A stretch of 64,000 bases of DNA from Streptomyces scabiei 87.22 (GCF_000091305.1 NC_013929.1:7192001-7256000), one strand, 5' to 3'. Positions 50,647-59,599 are shown, counted from the first letter of the stretch. Numbers and translations: made by a program. The notes: generated from the letters alone by a model not told the origin.

Positions 50647-52158
50647 TCAGCGGGCGACGGCGGCCGCACCCTCCCGGGAGACCACGCCGGTCTCACCCTC
50701 ACCCTCACTGCTCGCGCGCAGCGTCAGCGCGGGACGCCGGTTCGGCAGGAGCAGGGCCAGCGCGAGGCCGACGGCGACCGCGGCCGTGGCGATGAGGAAG
50801 GACACGCGGAACCCGTGCATGGTCGGGATCGCGACCCCGCCGACGTGGTCCGCGGTGTTGGCCAGCACCATGCCCACGACGGCGCTCGACACCGACGTCC
50901 CGATGGACCGCATGAGCGTGTTGAGCCCGGTCGCCGCACCCGTCTCGGACGGGTCCACGGCACCGATGATCAGCGCGGGCAGCGAGGAGTAGGCGAGGCC
51001 GATGCCCGCGCCCAGGACCACCGACACGACCACGGTCTGCCAGGCGGCGCTCATCAGGCCGAGGCCGGCGCCGTAGCCGACGGCGATGATCAGCAGGCCG
51101 AGGATGAGGGTGGTCCGGGGCCCGTACTTGGCGGAGATCCGGGCGTAGACCGGCGCGGTGAACATCATCGTCAGGCCGAGCGGAGCCACGCACAGACCCG
51201 CGACGATCATCGACTGCCCGAGGCCGTAGCCGGTGGCGGAGGGCAGCTGGAGGAGCTGCGGCAGGACGAGGGAGACGACGTAGAAGGAGACGCCGACCAT
51301 GATCGAGGCGAGGTTGGTGAGCAGGACCTCGCGGCGGGCGGTGGTGCGCAGATCCACCAGCGGGGCGGGGATCCGCAGCTCCCAGACGCCCCAGAGGAGC
51401 AGGACCACGGCCGACGCGGCGAACAGGCCGAGCGTGGTCGTGGAGGTCCAGCCCCAGTCGCTGCCCTTGGTGATCGGCAGCAGGAAGAGGACGAGGCCGG
51501 CGGAGAGGCCCACCGCGCCGAGGTGGTCGAAGCTGCCCGGCGCGCGCGTCTTCGTCTCCGGTACGGCGACGAGGGTCAGCACGATGGACAGGACACCGAG
51601 ACCGGCGGCGCCGAAGAAGAGGAGGTGCCAGTCGGCGTTCTGGGCGACCGCGGCGGCGAGGGGCAGGGCGAGTCCGCCGCCGACGCCTATGGAGGAGCTC
51701 ATCAGGGCCATGGCGGAGCCGAGGCGTTCACGGGGCAGTTCGTCGCGCATCAGTCCGATGCCCAGCGGGATCGCGCCCATGGCGAAGCCCTGGAGGGTGC
51801 GGCCGACGATCATCGGGAGGAGTGCGCTGGTGAAACCGCTGATCAGCGCACCGGCCACCATGACGCCGAGGCTGGCGAGCAGCATGCGGCGCTTGCCGAA
51901 CAGGTCACCGAGGCGGCCCATGATCGGCGTGGCCACGGCACCGGAGAGCAGGGTGGAGGTGAGTACCCAGGTCGCGTTGCTGGGGGAGGTGTCCAGCAGT
52001 TGCGGGAGGTCCTTGATCACCGGGACCAGCAGGGTCTGCATCACCGCGACGACGATTCCGGCGAAGGCCAGGACCGGGACGATCGCTCCGGGGGCTCGGG
52101 CAGGGCCCGCGTCCTCTGCGGCGGGGCGATCGGCCGTCGGCGGTGTGTGGTGCGTCAT
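50647..52158 (-). CDS. DHA2-family (14-TM) MFS exporter
   Basis: 503 residues, ATG 52158 after AGGAGG. Fourteen hydrophobic segments; motif A 'GRLGDLFGKRRMLLASLGVM', motif C-like 'SIGVGGGLALPLAAAVAQ', and 'ETGAATGLNTLMRSIGTSVS' before TM13. Expected to export a drug or metabolite with proton exchange. It lacks the DNA-binding-like tail of the 11.6-kb transporter. A/T-rich GTTTT...AAAAC arms (52230-52251) in its promoter region could bind an unlinked regulator. Confidence 0.85.
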   Translation of the reverse strand: MTHHTPPTADRPAAEDAGPARAPGAIVPVLAFAGIVVAVMQTLLVPVIKDLPQLLDTSPSNATWVLTSTLLSGAVATPIMGRLGDLFGKRRMLLASLGVMVAGALISGFTSALLPMIVGRTLQGFAMGAIPLGIGLMRDELPRERLGSAMALMSSSIGVGGGLALPLAAAVAQNADWHLLFFGAAGLGVLSIVLTLVAVPETKTRAPGSFDHLGAVGLSAGLVLFLLPITKGSDWGWTSTTTLGLFAASAVVLLLWGVWELRIPAPLVDLRTTARREVLLTNLASIMVGVSFYVVSLVLPQLLQLPSATGYGLGQSMIVAGLCVAPLGLTMMFTAPVYARISAKYGPRTTLILGLLIIAVGYGAGLGLMSAAWQTVVVSVVLGAGIGLAYSSLPALIIGAVDPSETGAATGLNTLMRSIGTSVSSAVVGMVLANTADHVGGVAIPTMHGFRVSFLIATAAVAVGLALALLLPNRRPALTLRASSEGEGETGVVSREGAAAVAR

Positions 52159-52287
52159 GGGGCGGGGCCTCCTGGCCGGGTCAAGGTATGTGCCAGCTGA
52201 ACCTCGTGTGCCCGGGCAACTATTCCGTTGTTTTGAGTGACTAACGAAAACTTGACCCGCCCATGGAGAAGTGACGGCATGTCAGGG

Positions 52288-52347
52288 ACGCCCGGGGTCT
52301 GCACGCCCGGGGTCTGCACGCCCGGGGTCTGCACGCCCGGGGTCTGC
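52288..52347. repeat. Four perfect 15-bp tandem repeats
   Basis: ACGCCCGGGGTCTGC four times without change. It lies 95 bases upstream of the sigma factor start. In one frame it would read as TPGVC repeats, but no gene is supported there. Confidence 0.9.
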
Positions 52348-52442
52348 GCGGGCTCATCGGAACAGGGCTCGAGAACTTCTCGCGGAACGAGGCAACGCAT
52401 CGGCGCCCTCATGGACTGTTCAAAGCATCTAGGAGGTGCTCG

Positions 52443-52991
52443 ATGGGGGATCGGAAGCAGGCGAGGGCCGCTCGGGACGAGGAGTTCCAGAGCTTCCTCG
52501 TCGGCCGCTGGCCACGACTGATGCGTACGGCGTTCCTGCTCACCGGGGAGCAGCACGCGGCGGAGGACCTGGTCCAGACGACGCTGGAGCAGGTGTATGT
52601 GGCCTGGCGGCGGGTCGGCTCGACGGAAGACCCGGACACCTACGTCCGGCGCATGATGATCAACGCGCACGCGCGCAAGCACCGCAGACGGCTCAAGGAG
52701 TTCCTGGCGCCCCGGAGCGACACGGACCTCGTGCCGGAGCTGCCCGACAGCGGTGACCGCATCGCCCAGGCCGACGACCGGGGTGCCCTGCTGAAGGCCC
52801 TCGCGCAGCTGCCGCCGCGCCAGCGCGAAGCCGTGGTCCTGCGGTACTGGGAGGACCTGAGCGAGATCCGGACGGCGGAGGCGATGGGCTGTTCCGTGGG
52901 CGCGGTGAAGAGCAACGCGGCGAAGGGGATCGCGAAGCTCCGCGCCATACCTGGACTGGCAGAGATGGTGACGCAGGGAGGCCGGACGTGA
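52443..52991 (+). CDS. SigE-family ECF sigma factor
   Basis: 182 residues, ATG 52443 with AGGAGGT five bases upstream. Region 2 'FLVGRWPRLMRTAFLLTGEQ', 'HAAEDLVQTTLEQVYVAWRR'; region 4 'LPPRQREAVVLRYWEDLSEI', 'RTAEAMGCSVGAVKSNAAKG'. This is the actinobacterial SigE-family (ECF41/SACE-type) sigma factor group. The next gene overlaps it (GTGA) and encodes a membrane protein likely to act as its anti-sigma factor. A 4x15-bp tandem repeat sits in the leader. Confidence 0.9.
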   Translation: MGDRKQARAARDEEFQSFLVGRWPRLMRTAFLLTGEQHAAEDLVQTTLEQVYVAWRRVGSTEDPDTYVRRMMINAHARKHRRRLKEFLAPRSDTDLVPELPDSGDRIAQADDRGALLKALAQLPPRQREAVVLRYWEDLSEIRTAEAMGCSVGAVKSNAAKGIAKLRAIPGLAEMVTQGGRT

Positions 52992-53917
52992 GGCACACGG
53001 GGGACACGGACGGTACTGGCGACACGGGTGACAGGGACGGGAAGGCGAACCGGCAGATGAAGCACGACGACAGCGCGTACGGCGACCTCACACGCCACGA
53101 CCTGACACACAGCACCCCGCTGGAGAGAGACATCGCCCTGCTGCTGGCGGACGCCGCCGACGACGTCACGGTCGGCATAGCCCCCTACCAGGCGGTTCTC
53201 CGGGGTGGCCGGCGCCGCAGGACGCGCCGCTGGGCCGTCGCGGCCGTCGCGGCGGTGGTGATCGCGGGCACCACGGGGACGCTGGCCCTGGCCACGGTGT
53301 CGGGGGACGGCCGGGCACACGTGGTCCCGGCGGCGCCGGTGCCGACGGAACGGGCGACGCCCGACACCCCGACCACGACGGAACCGTCGCGGACCACCCT
53401 GGCCCAAGGGCGGGACAGGGGCAGGGCCTGGCGCATGACCATCGAGGTCTGGGCCGCGCCGAAGACCGAGAAGGCCGCCGAGCGGCAGCTCGCCGCGATG
53501 GGGCTGTTCGGGGACGCGCCCACCGGTGTGGAAGACGCCTCCGACCTGGTCGGCAAGAGCTGGCACTTCGTGCATCTGGCACTGGGCGGGAAGCAGAAGG
53601 GCGCGATGATCGACGGCGAGTCGGACACGCCCTCGGGCAAGGACCTGCAGGTCATCTCGACCCCCTTCGGCATCGAGAACCCGCCCGAGGACGACCCCGA
53701 GCGTCTCGCGGTCGGCCAGGTCGCGCCCACCGCCCAGGAGGTGAGGGTCACCTGGACCGATGGCACCTTCGTCGACATCCGGCGCCAGGTTGACGGTGAC
53801 GGCAAGGCGGACCCGGGCGAGCCCCGCATCGTCGAGGTGAAGGGCGCCGAGGCGAGCTGGTTCGTGGCGCTGGCGCCGGAAGGGGTGGGCTTCCGGTCGG
53901 CGGAGGTGACGCGGTGA
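52988..53917 (+). CDS. Membrane protein coupled to the sigma factor
   Basis: 309 residues from GTG 52988, overlapping the sigma-factor stop. About 80 cytosolic residues ('HSTPLERDIALLLADAADDV', 'VGIAPYQAVLRGGRRRRTRR'), one membrane segment ('WAVAAVAAVVIAGTTGTLAL'), then a Thr/Pro linker and a 190-residue outer domain. The position is that of an anti-sigma factor, but the cytosolic part lacks a zinc-binding HxxxCxxC, so the role is inferred from coupling and topology. Confidence 0.7.
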   Translation: MRHTGDTDGTGDTGDRDGKANRQMKHDDSAYGDLTRHDLTHSTPLERDIALLLADAADDVTVGIAPYQAVLRGGRRRRTRRWAVAAVAAVVIAGTTGTLALATVSGDGRAHVVPAAPVPTERATPDTPTTTEPSRTTLAQGRDRGRAWRMTIEVWAAPKTEKAAERQLAAMGLFGDAPTGVEDASDLVGKSWHFVHLALGGKQKGAMIDGESDTPSGKDLQVISTPFGIENPPEDDPERLAVGQVAPTAQEVRVTWTDGTFVDIRRQVDGDGKADPGEPRIVEVKGAEASWFVALAPEGVGFRSAEVTR

Positions 53918-54029
53918 CGGCGTGACGCGGTGGCGCGGTGACCACGGGACGCGAGACGCGGACGAGGGGGCAGGGGGGCGAGTCAGGTGGCGCAGGGCCG
54001 ACGCGCTGTCGGGCGGGTGACCGGACCGG

Positions 54030-54671
54030 CTACAGCCAACCCTGCTGCCGGGCCTCCCGCATCGCCTCCATGCGGTTGCGGGTGCCGGTCTTGCCGATGG
54101 CGGAGGAGAGGTGGTTGCGCACGGTGGACTCGGAGAGATGGAGCCGGGCGGCGATGTCGGCGACTGTGGCGCCGTCGGCGGACGCGTTCAGGGTGTCGCG
54201 TTCGCGGTCGGTGAGCGGGTTGGGTCCGGCGCTCAGCGCGGCTGCGGCGAGGGCCGGATCGACGACGGTCTCGCCGGTCAGCACCCGGCGGATCGCCTGG
54301 GCCAGCTCCTCCACGGGCCCGTCCTTGACCAGGAACCCGGCGGCACCCGCGTCCATGGCCCGGCGCAGATACCCGGGCCGGCCGAAGGTGGTGAGGATCA
54401 GCACCCGGCAGTCGGGCACCTGGTCGCGCAGCGCGGCGGCGGCGTCCAGGCCGCTCATCCCGGGCAGTTCGATGTCCAGCAGCGCGACATGCGGCCGGTG
54501 GATCAGCGCCGCGTCCACGATCGCGTCCCCCGTCCCGACCTGCGCCACGACCAGGATGTCCGGCTCCATGCCCAGCAGCAGCGCCAGCGCGCCCCGCATC
54601 ATCCCCTGGTCCTCGGCGAGCAGAACCCTGAGGGACTTTGTGGTCCGGTGATCCCGGGGCATCTCGTTCAC
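54030..54671 (-). CDS. NarL/LuxR-family response regulator
   Basis: 213 residues. Receiver domain: 'LRVLLAEDQGMMRGALALLL' (acidic pocket), 'PHVALLDIELPGMSGLDAAA' (phosphoacceptor Asp), 'CRVLILTTFGRPGYLRRAM' and 'GAAGFLVKDGPVEELAQAI' (Lys). LuxR helix-turn-helix: 'PLTDRERDTLNASADGATVA', 'RLHLSESTVRNHLSSAIGKT'. Cognate kinase gene 67 bases upstream. GTG 54671 is chosen because a TACTCT hexamer lies seven bases before it, suggesting a leaderless message; ATG 54662 is the alternative. Confidence 0.9.
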   Translation of the reverse strand: MNEMPRDHRTTKSLRVLLAEDQGMMRGALALLLGMEPDILVVAQVGTGDAIVDAALIHRPHVALLDIELPGMSGLDAAAALRDQVPDCRVLILTTFGRPGYLRRAMDAGAAGFLVKDGPVEELAQAIRRVLTGETVVDPALAAAALSAGPNPLTDRERDTLNASADGATVADIAARLHLSESTVRNHLSSAIGKTGTRNRMEAMREARQQGWL

Positions 54672-54738
54672 GACCCAAGAGTAGGACGGAGGCGACGATT
54701 CGGACGGGTGAGTGAGGCGGGCCGTGCGGGGGCATCGC

Positions 54739-56082
54739 CTACGGGTGCCGCTCCCTCTCCGCACCCGGCGCGGCCGCGGCTCCCGCCGGCGTCGCGTCGC
54801 CCGCTCCCCGGGGCGTGACCGGCGGTGTGGTGACGGGCAGCTCCGCGCTGACCTCGAAGCCGCCGCACGGCGCGGGCCCGGCCCGGAGCGTGCCGCCGGC
54901 CGCCGCGAGGCGTTCGGTGAGACCCCGCAGGCCGTTGGGGGTGGTGGATGTGGCTGGGGGTGGGGGCGGGGGAGGGGGGAGGGGGCCCTTGTCGGTGACG
55001 GTGAGGTGGATGCGGGCGTCGGTGGTGGCGAGGGCGATCTCGCAGGTGGTGGCGTGGCTGTGGCGGACGACGTTGGTGATCGCCTCACGGACGACCCAGC
55101 CCAGCAGTGCCTCGGCCTGCGGGCCGGGAGGCGGGCCGGAGCGGCGTACGGTCAGGGTCGTGCCCGCGGCGGACAGTACGGACCGGGCGTGGTCCAGCTC
55201 GGTGGTGAGGCTGCCCTCGCGGTAACCGGTCACGGCCTCGCGGATCTCCGTGAGGGCCTGGCGGCCGACCGTCTCGATGTCCTCGATCTGGGCGAGCGTC
55301 GCGTTCATGTCGTGCGGGGCGAGCCGGCGGGCCGCCTCCGACTTGACCACGATCACCGACAGGGTGTGGCCGAGGAGGTCGTGCAGGTCGCGGGAGAAAC
55401 GGAGGCGTTCCCGCTCCACCGCGCGATGGGCGAGTTCCTCACGGGCGGCGCGCAGTTCGCGGACCGCTTCCACCAGGGAGAGGATCGCGGCCGTCACGAC
55501 GACGGAGAGGAAGGTGCCGTACGCGATGCCGACCGCGCCCCAGCCCTCGCGCACCGCGGCGATCCCGCCCGCGAGCACCGTCACCGTCAGCCCGGACCGG
55601 CGGAGCAGCGGGCCGCGCGTGGCGGCGCCCACGGCCAGGCCGAGCAGGGGGAGGAAGTTCAGCCAGTCGCCGCCGTAGGCGAGGGCGAGAGCCCCGGCGA
55701 TCAGGCCGAGTGCGACGAGTGAGGCCCGGGTGGAGGGGGAGTCGCGTTTCTCCGGGACGAAGGCGCGGATGACGACGTAGATGTAGAGGGAGTTGAAGGT
55801 GAAGATGCCGAGGCCGCCGATCCAGGGGTTCGGGGCGTGGCCCTGGAGGATGTTCGCGTAGGCGCCCAGGCCCATGAGGAGCCACGGCACGAGAGTGAGC
55901 CCGGAGGCGGGCGGCCCGGGATCGTCCGACGCCGGCCGCCCGCCCCCACGCGGCAGGCGCCACGGTAACCACGCCCCCGTCCCGGCCGGTTGCCGACTTG
56001 CCCACCCGGCGTCCTCCGTGGCTCCGGCGCTCGTCCCCGGCGCGGTCGCCGTGCCCGCTTCCGTCCGCTTCGTGAGTCTCAT
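54739..56082 (-). CDS. HisKA_3 sensor histidine kinase
   Basis: 447 residues. Five or six membrane segments between about 60 and 190 ('LTLVPWLLMGLGAYANILQG' onward), then 'RLRFSRDLHDLLGHTLSVIV' (phosphoacceptor His) and a HATPase domain ('LLGWVVREAITNVVRHSHAT', 'LTVTDKGPLPPPPPPPPA', 'NGLRGLTERLAAAGGTL'). The polyproline run between the ATP-lid motifs is unusual. Partner of the response regulator downstream. TACTGT lies seven bases before ATG 56082, so the mRNA is probably leaderless. Confidence 0.9.
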   Translation of the reverse strand: MRLTKRTEAGTATAPGTSAGATEDAGWASRQPAGTGAWLPWRLPRGGGRPASDDPGPPASGLTLVPWLLMGLGAYANILQGHAPNPWIGGLGIFTFNSLYIYVVIRAFVPEKRDSPSTRASLVALGLIAGALALAYGGDWLNFLPLLGLAVGAATRGPLLRRSGLTVTVLAGGIAAVREGWGAVGIAYGTFLSVVVTAAILSLVEAVRELRAAREELAHRAVERERLRFSRDLHDLLGHTLSVIVVKSEAARRLAPHDMNATLAQIEDIETVGRQALTEIREAVTGYREGSLTTELDHARSVLSAAGTTLTVRRSGPPPGPQAEALLGWVVREAITNVVRHSHATTCEIALATTDARIHLTVTDKGPLPPPPPPPPATSTTPNGLRGLTERLAAAGGTLRAGPAPCGGFEVSAELPVTTPPVTPRGAGDATPAGAAAAPGAERERHP

Positions 56083-56173
56083 GTGGTCGACAGTACGAAG
56101 CCGGGGCGCGGCCCGGCAGATGCGTGTGTACGGAGTTCGGCAGGACAAATGTCCTGGGCGCGGCGAGAGGTAT

Positions 56174-56188
56174 CTGACGTAGTGTCAG
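56174..56188. promoter_or_regulatory. Relaxed palindrome CTGACGTAGTGTCAG
   Basis: CTGAC/GTCAG arms with the same outer bases and 15-bp length as the sites at 35966 and 44899, but a different centre. Confidence 0.45.
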
Positions 56189-56236
56189 GAGTCTTCACAT
56201 GTGCACGTGGCTCGGCTATACAGAGGGTCGCCGGAC

Positions 56237-56250
56237 TGGAACGCGTTCTA
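56237..56250. promoter_or_regulatory. KstR-like box before the MaoC hydratase
   Basis: TGGAACGCGTTCTA matches TnnAACnnGTTnnA at every fixed position, 163 bases upstream of the hydratase start. Confidence 0.65.
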
Positions 56251-56413
56251 GGTGGGCGGGTTTCCGGGCCGGCCGTGGCGACCTCGGTGCGACCGCTGGT
56301 GCGGACGGTCGTACCGAGGTTTCTCAGCGCGGGCCGGCGTCGCAGGCCCGGCCCTCCGCCGGCCCACTCGCCGCCGGTCCCCCGTCCGCCCCCCCACCGC
56401 ACACAGGAGCCCC

Positions 56414-57274
56414 ATGCCCATCGACGCAGCCAAGGCGCTCGCGGCCGAGCCCCGTTCCGCCGAGATCGCGTGGAGCCGCAAGGACGTCCTGCTCTACCAC
56501 CTCGGCATCGGCGCCGGTGTCCCGGCGACCGACCCCGGCGAGCTGCGCTACACGCTGGAGTCCCGGCTGCACGTCCTGCCGAGCTTCGCGACCGTCGCGG
56601 GCGCGGGCTCGCCGGACGTCATCGGCGGTCTGGACGCACCCGGCGTCGACGTCGACCTCGCCAAGGTCCTGCACGGCGGCCAGCGCGTCGAGGTGCACCG
56701 GCCCATCCCGGTCCAGGGGCGGGCCACCGCGACCTCGCGGGTGGCGGCGGTGTACGACAAGGGCAAGGCGGCCGTCCTGGTCATGCGGACCGAAGTCGCC
56801 GACACCGAGGGCCCGTTGTGGGTGAACGAGGCGCAGATCTTCGTACGGGGCGAGGGCGGCTGGGGCGGTGAGCGCGGCCCGTCCGCCCGGCAGGAACCGC
56901 CCACGACCGCGCCCGACAAGGAGGTCGAGCGGACCGTCCGCGAGGACCAGGCGCTGCTCTACCGCCTCTCGGGCGACTGGAACCCGTTGCACGCCGACCC
57001 GGAGTTCGCCGGGCGGGCCGGGTTCGACCGGCCGATCCTGCACGGGCTGTGCACCTACGGGATGACGCTGAAGGCCGTGGTGGACACGGTGCTCGGCGGC
57101 GACGTCGGCCGCGTCCGCTCCTACGGGACGCGCTTCGCGGGCGTCGTCTTCCCGGGCGAGACCCTCCGCATCCGGATGTGGCGTCCGGACGACCGCTCGG
57201 TGCGGGTGGCGGTGAGTGCCGCCGAGCGGGACGACGCGCCGGTGCTGGCGGACACGCTGGTCGCACACGAATGA
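56414..57274 (+). CDS. MaoC-family enoyl-CoA hydratase (Hsd4B-like)
   Basis: 286 residues; ATG 56414 after AGGAG. Two hot-dog halves: the first lacks catalytic residues, the second has the hydratase-2 motif 'LYRLSGDWNPLHADPEFAGR' (D-x-N-P-x-H) and 'FDRPILHGLCTYGMTLKAVV'. Length and arrangement match the mycobacterial Hsd4B-type hydratase of cholesterol side-chain beta-oxidation, which hydrates 2-enoyl-CoA esters. It heads an operon with an alcohol dehydrogenase and an SDR and sits behind an exact KstR-like box. Confidence 0.85.
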   Translation: MPIDAAKALAAEPRSAEIAWSRKDVLLYHLGIGAGVPATDPGELRYTLESRLHVLPSFATVAGAGSPDVIGGLDAPGVDVDLAKVLHGGQRVEVHRPIPVQGRATATSRVAAVYDKGKAAVLVMRTEVADTEGPLWVNEAQIFVRGEGGWGGERGPSARQEPPTTAPDKEVERTVREDQALLYRLSGDWNPLHADPEFAGRAGFDRPILHGLCTYGMTLKAVVDTVLGGDVGRVRSYGTRFAGVVFPGETLRIRMWRPDDRSVRVAVSAAERDDAPVLADTLVAHE

Positions 57275-57322
57275 GCCCATCGGTACAGACGCAGGTCAGG
57301 TACTTCTGAGGGGAGCCGCACC

Positions 57323-58399
57323 ATGCGCGCAGCCGTACTGCACGAGATCGGTCAGGACAAGCTCGACGTGCTCGACGACGTCGAGGCGACGGGCTTCGGA
57401 CCGGGGCGGGTGAGGATCCGGGTGCGGGCCACGGGGCTGTGCCACTCCGACCTGTCCGCGATGGCCGGGGTGCTGCCGCAGCCCGGACCGTTCGTGCCGG
57501 GACACGAGGGCGCCGGCGAGATCGTCGAGGTCGGCGAAGGGGTCACCCACCTGAAGCCCGGCGACCGGGTGGTCGTGTGCTGGCTCCCGGCCTGCGGCAC
57601 GTGTCCCGCCTGCAAGCGCGGCCAGACGCAGCTCTGTCTCGCCGGATTCCTCAACGCGGGCACGCCCAACTTCAAGCGGCCCGCCGGGGACGTCTTCGGC
57701 TTCGCCGGCACCGGCACCTTCGCCGAGGAGGTCGTCGTCGATGCCGGCTGCGCGGTGCCGATCCCGGACGACGTGCCCTTCGACATCGCCGCCCTCATCG
57801 GCTGCGGTGTCACCACCGGTCTCGGCGCGGCCCTCAACACCGCCGATGTGGAGGCCGGTTCGTCGGTCGCGGTCATCGGCTGCGGAGGCGTCGGCATCTC
57901 GGCGATCCAGGGTGCCCGGCTCAAGGGCGCCGCCGAGATCGTCGCCGTCGACCCGGTGGTCTCGCGGCGCGAGGCGGCGCTCAGGTTCGGAGCCACCAAG
58001 GCGATCTCACCGGAGGAGCTGGCCGACGCCAAGCAGTCCCTCACCGCCGGCGAGGGCTTCGACTACGTCTTCGAGGTCGTCGGCCGCTCGGCGACCGCCC
58101 GCACGGCGTACGAGGCCACCCGGCGCGGCGGCACCCTCGTGGTGGTGGGCGCGGGCGCTCTGGACGACTTCCTGCAGCTCAGCATGTTCGAGCTGTTCTT
58201 CGACGAGAAGCGGATCCTGCCGTCCATGTACGGCGGCGGGGACGTCCTGCGCTCCTACGAGCGGACCATCGCCCTGTGGCGGGCCGGCCGCATCGACCTC
58301 GCGGGCCTGATCACCCACCGGGTGCCCCTCGCCGACATCAACGAGGCGCTCGACCAGATGCGGACCGGTGTGGCGCTGCGGACCTGCATCGAGATCTGA
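57323..58399 (+). CDS. Zinc-dependent alcohol dehydrogenase
   Basis: 358 residues, ATG 57323 with GAGGGGAG upstream. Medium-chain fold: 'RATGLCHSDLSAMAGVLPQP' (catalytic zinc Cys), 'FVPGHEGAGEIVEVGEGVT' (His-Glu), 'PACGTCPACKRGQTQLC' (four-Cys structural zinc) and 'SVAVIGCGGVGISAIQGARL' (NAD site). Resembles class III/AdhX-type enzymes. Second gene of the hydratase operon (48 bases downstream), so the substrate may be a steroid or terpenoid alcohol. Confidence 0.9.
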   Translation: MRAAVLHEIGQDKLDVLDDVEATGFGPGRVRIRVRATGLCHSDLSAMAGVLPQPGPFVPGHEGAGEIVEVGEGVTHLKPGDRVVVCWLPACGTCPACKRGQTQLCLAGFLNAGTPNFKRPAGDVFGFAGTGTFAEEVVVDAGCAVPIPDDVPFDIAALIGCGVTTGLGAALNTADVEAGSSVAVIGCGGVGISAIQGARLKGAAEIVAVDPVVSRREAALRFGATKAISPEELADAKQSLTAGEGFDYVFEVVGRSATARTAYEATRRGGTLVVVGAGALDDFLQLSMFELFFDEKRILPSMYGGGDVLRSYERTIALWRAGRIDLAGLITHRVPLADINEALDQMRTGVALRTCIEI

Positions 58400-58466
58400 C
58401 CACCGCCGCGCGAAGGGGAGCGGATGAGAGCGCAGGAGAGCGGATGACAGGGAAGAGGGGCTCGGG

Positions 58467-59474
58467 ATGACATCGGCACTCGGCGGACGGCCGCTCGAAG
58501 GACTGTCCGCGATCGTGACCGGCGCGGGGCGCGGGCTCGGCCGGGCCGAGGCGCTGGAACTGGCCCGGCTGGGCGCGGCCGTGGTCGTCAACGACTACGG
58601 CCGGCCGGGGCGGGACGGATCCGGTGAGGTGTCCACGGGACCCGCCGAGGAGGTCGCGGCAGAGATCCGCGCGGCGGGCGGCCGCGCGGTGGCGCACATC
58701 GGCGACGTGTCCGACCACGAACAGGCCAGGGAACTGGTCGCGTTGGCGGTCGCCCGGTTCGGCAAGCTGGACATCCTCGTCAACAACGCGGGCATCCTGC
58801 GCGACCGCATGGTCTTCTCCATGTCCGAGGACGAGTGGGACTCGGTCGTGCGGGTGCATCTCAAGGGACACTTCAACACGATCCGGTTCGCCTCCGCCCA
58901 CTGGCGTGCCCGGGCGAAGTCGGGCGAGGGCGGCGACGGAACGGGCGGGGGGCGGGTGTACGGGCGGGTCGTGAACACCTCCTCCGAGGCGTTCCTCGCC
59001 GGCTCCGCCGGCCAGCCCAACTACGCCGCGGCGAAGGGTGGCATCGTCGGCCTGACCACCTCCACGGCCCTCGCGCTCGCCAAGTACGGCGTCACCGCGA
59101 ACGTCATCTGCCCGCGTGCCCGGACCCGGATGACCGAGGACGTCTTCGCGAACCTCCCGGGGGCCACCACGGACGGCGACGGCACCGCCCTCGACCCGCT
59201 CGCCCCCGAGCACGTCGCCCCGCTCGTCGGCTATCTGGCCTCACCCGCCGCGGCGCGGGTCAACGGCCAGCTCCTCGTCGTGCACGGCGGCATGGTCGCG
59301 ATCGTCGAACGGCCGCGGGTGCGGGCCAAGTTCGACACCAAACAGGACGCCTTCACCTTCGACGAACTGGACAGCCTGCTGACGCCGCACTACGCCGGCC
59401 GGCCGGAGGGGGAGACGTTCGCGGCGGCGGAGGTGCTGGGGCTGAGGCACGGTCGCGGGGCGATGGAAGGGTAG
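58467..59474 (+). CDS. SDR 3-hydroxyacyl-CoA dehydrogenase (HSD17B4-like)
   Basis: 335 residues. SDR motifs: 'GLSAIVTGAGRGLGRAEALE' (TGxxxGxG), 'DILVNNAGILRD' (NNAG), 'VVNTSSEAFLAGSAGQPNYA' and 'AAKGGIVGLTTSTALAL' (Ser, Tyr, Lys). The 'VVVNDYGRPGRDGS' insertion after the Rossmann turn and the C-terminal 'FDTKQDAFTFDELDSLL' extension are those of peroxisomal multifunctional enzyme type 2. Together with the hydratase it would perform two steps of side-chain beta-oxidation. ATG 58467 has AGAGGGG upstream. Confidence 0.85.
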   Translation: MTSALGGRPLEGLSAIVTGAGRGLGRAEALELARLGAAVVVNDYGRPGRDGSGEVSTGPAEEVAAEIRAAGGRAVAHIGDVSDHEQARELVALAVARFGKLDILVNNAGILRDRMVFSMSEDEWDSVVRVHLKGHFNTIRFASAHWRARAKSGEGGDGTGGGRVYGRVVNTSSEAFLAGSAGQPNYAAAKGGIVGLTTSTALALAKYGVTANVICPRARTRMTEDVFANLPGATTDGDGTALDPLAPEHVAPLVGYLASPAAARVNGQLLVVHGGMVAIVERPRVRAKFDTKQDAFTFDELDSLLTPHYAGRPEGETFAAAEVLGLRHGRGAMEG

Positions 59475-59494
59475 CGGCCGTTCCCGGAACGGGA

Positions 59495-59525
59495 GGGCCC
59501 CGCTCGTCGAGGACGAGCGGGGCCC
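59495..59525. terminator. Bidirectional terminator
   Basis: Perfect 14-bp stem (59495-59508 with 59512-59525), loop GAG, between the SDR gene and the convergent small gene. Confidence 0.85.
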
Positions 59526-59599
59526 GGTGCCGTGATGGTCCGCTCCGGCGTCGCATGGACGTTTCTCCGGAGGCGACCGGAACGGAAGCCTGTCGCCGG

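Larger units (their letters stand above)
56083..56413. other. 331-base divergent control region of the hydratase operon
   Basis: Besides the kinase promoter it carries a relaxed copy of the 15-bp palindrome (56174-56188) and an exact KstR-like box (56237-56250). No gene is supported. Confidence 0.7.

Noticed and set aside
52288..52347. CRISPR-like array or short TPGVC-repeat gene
   Set aside because: No spacers; no convincing start, ribosome-binding site or codon bias for a gene.
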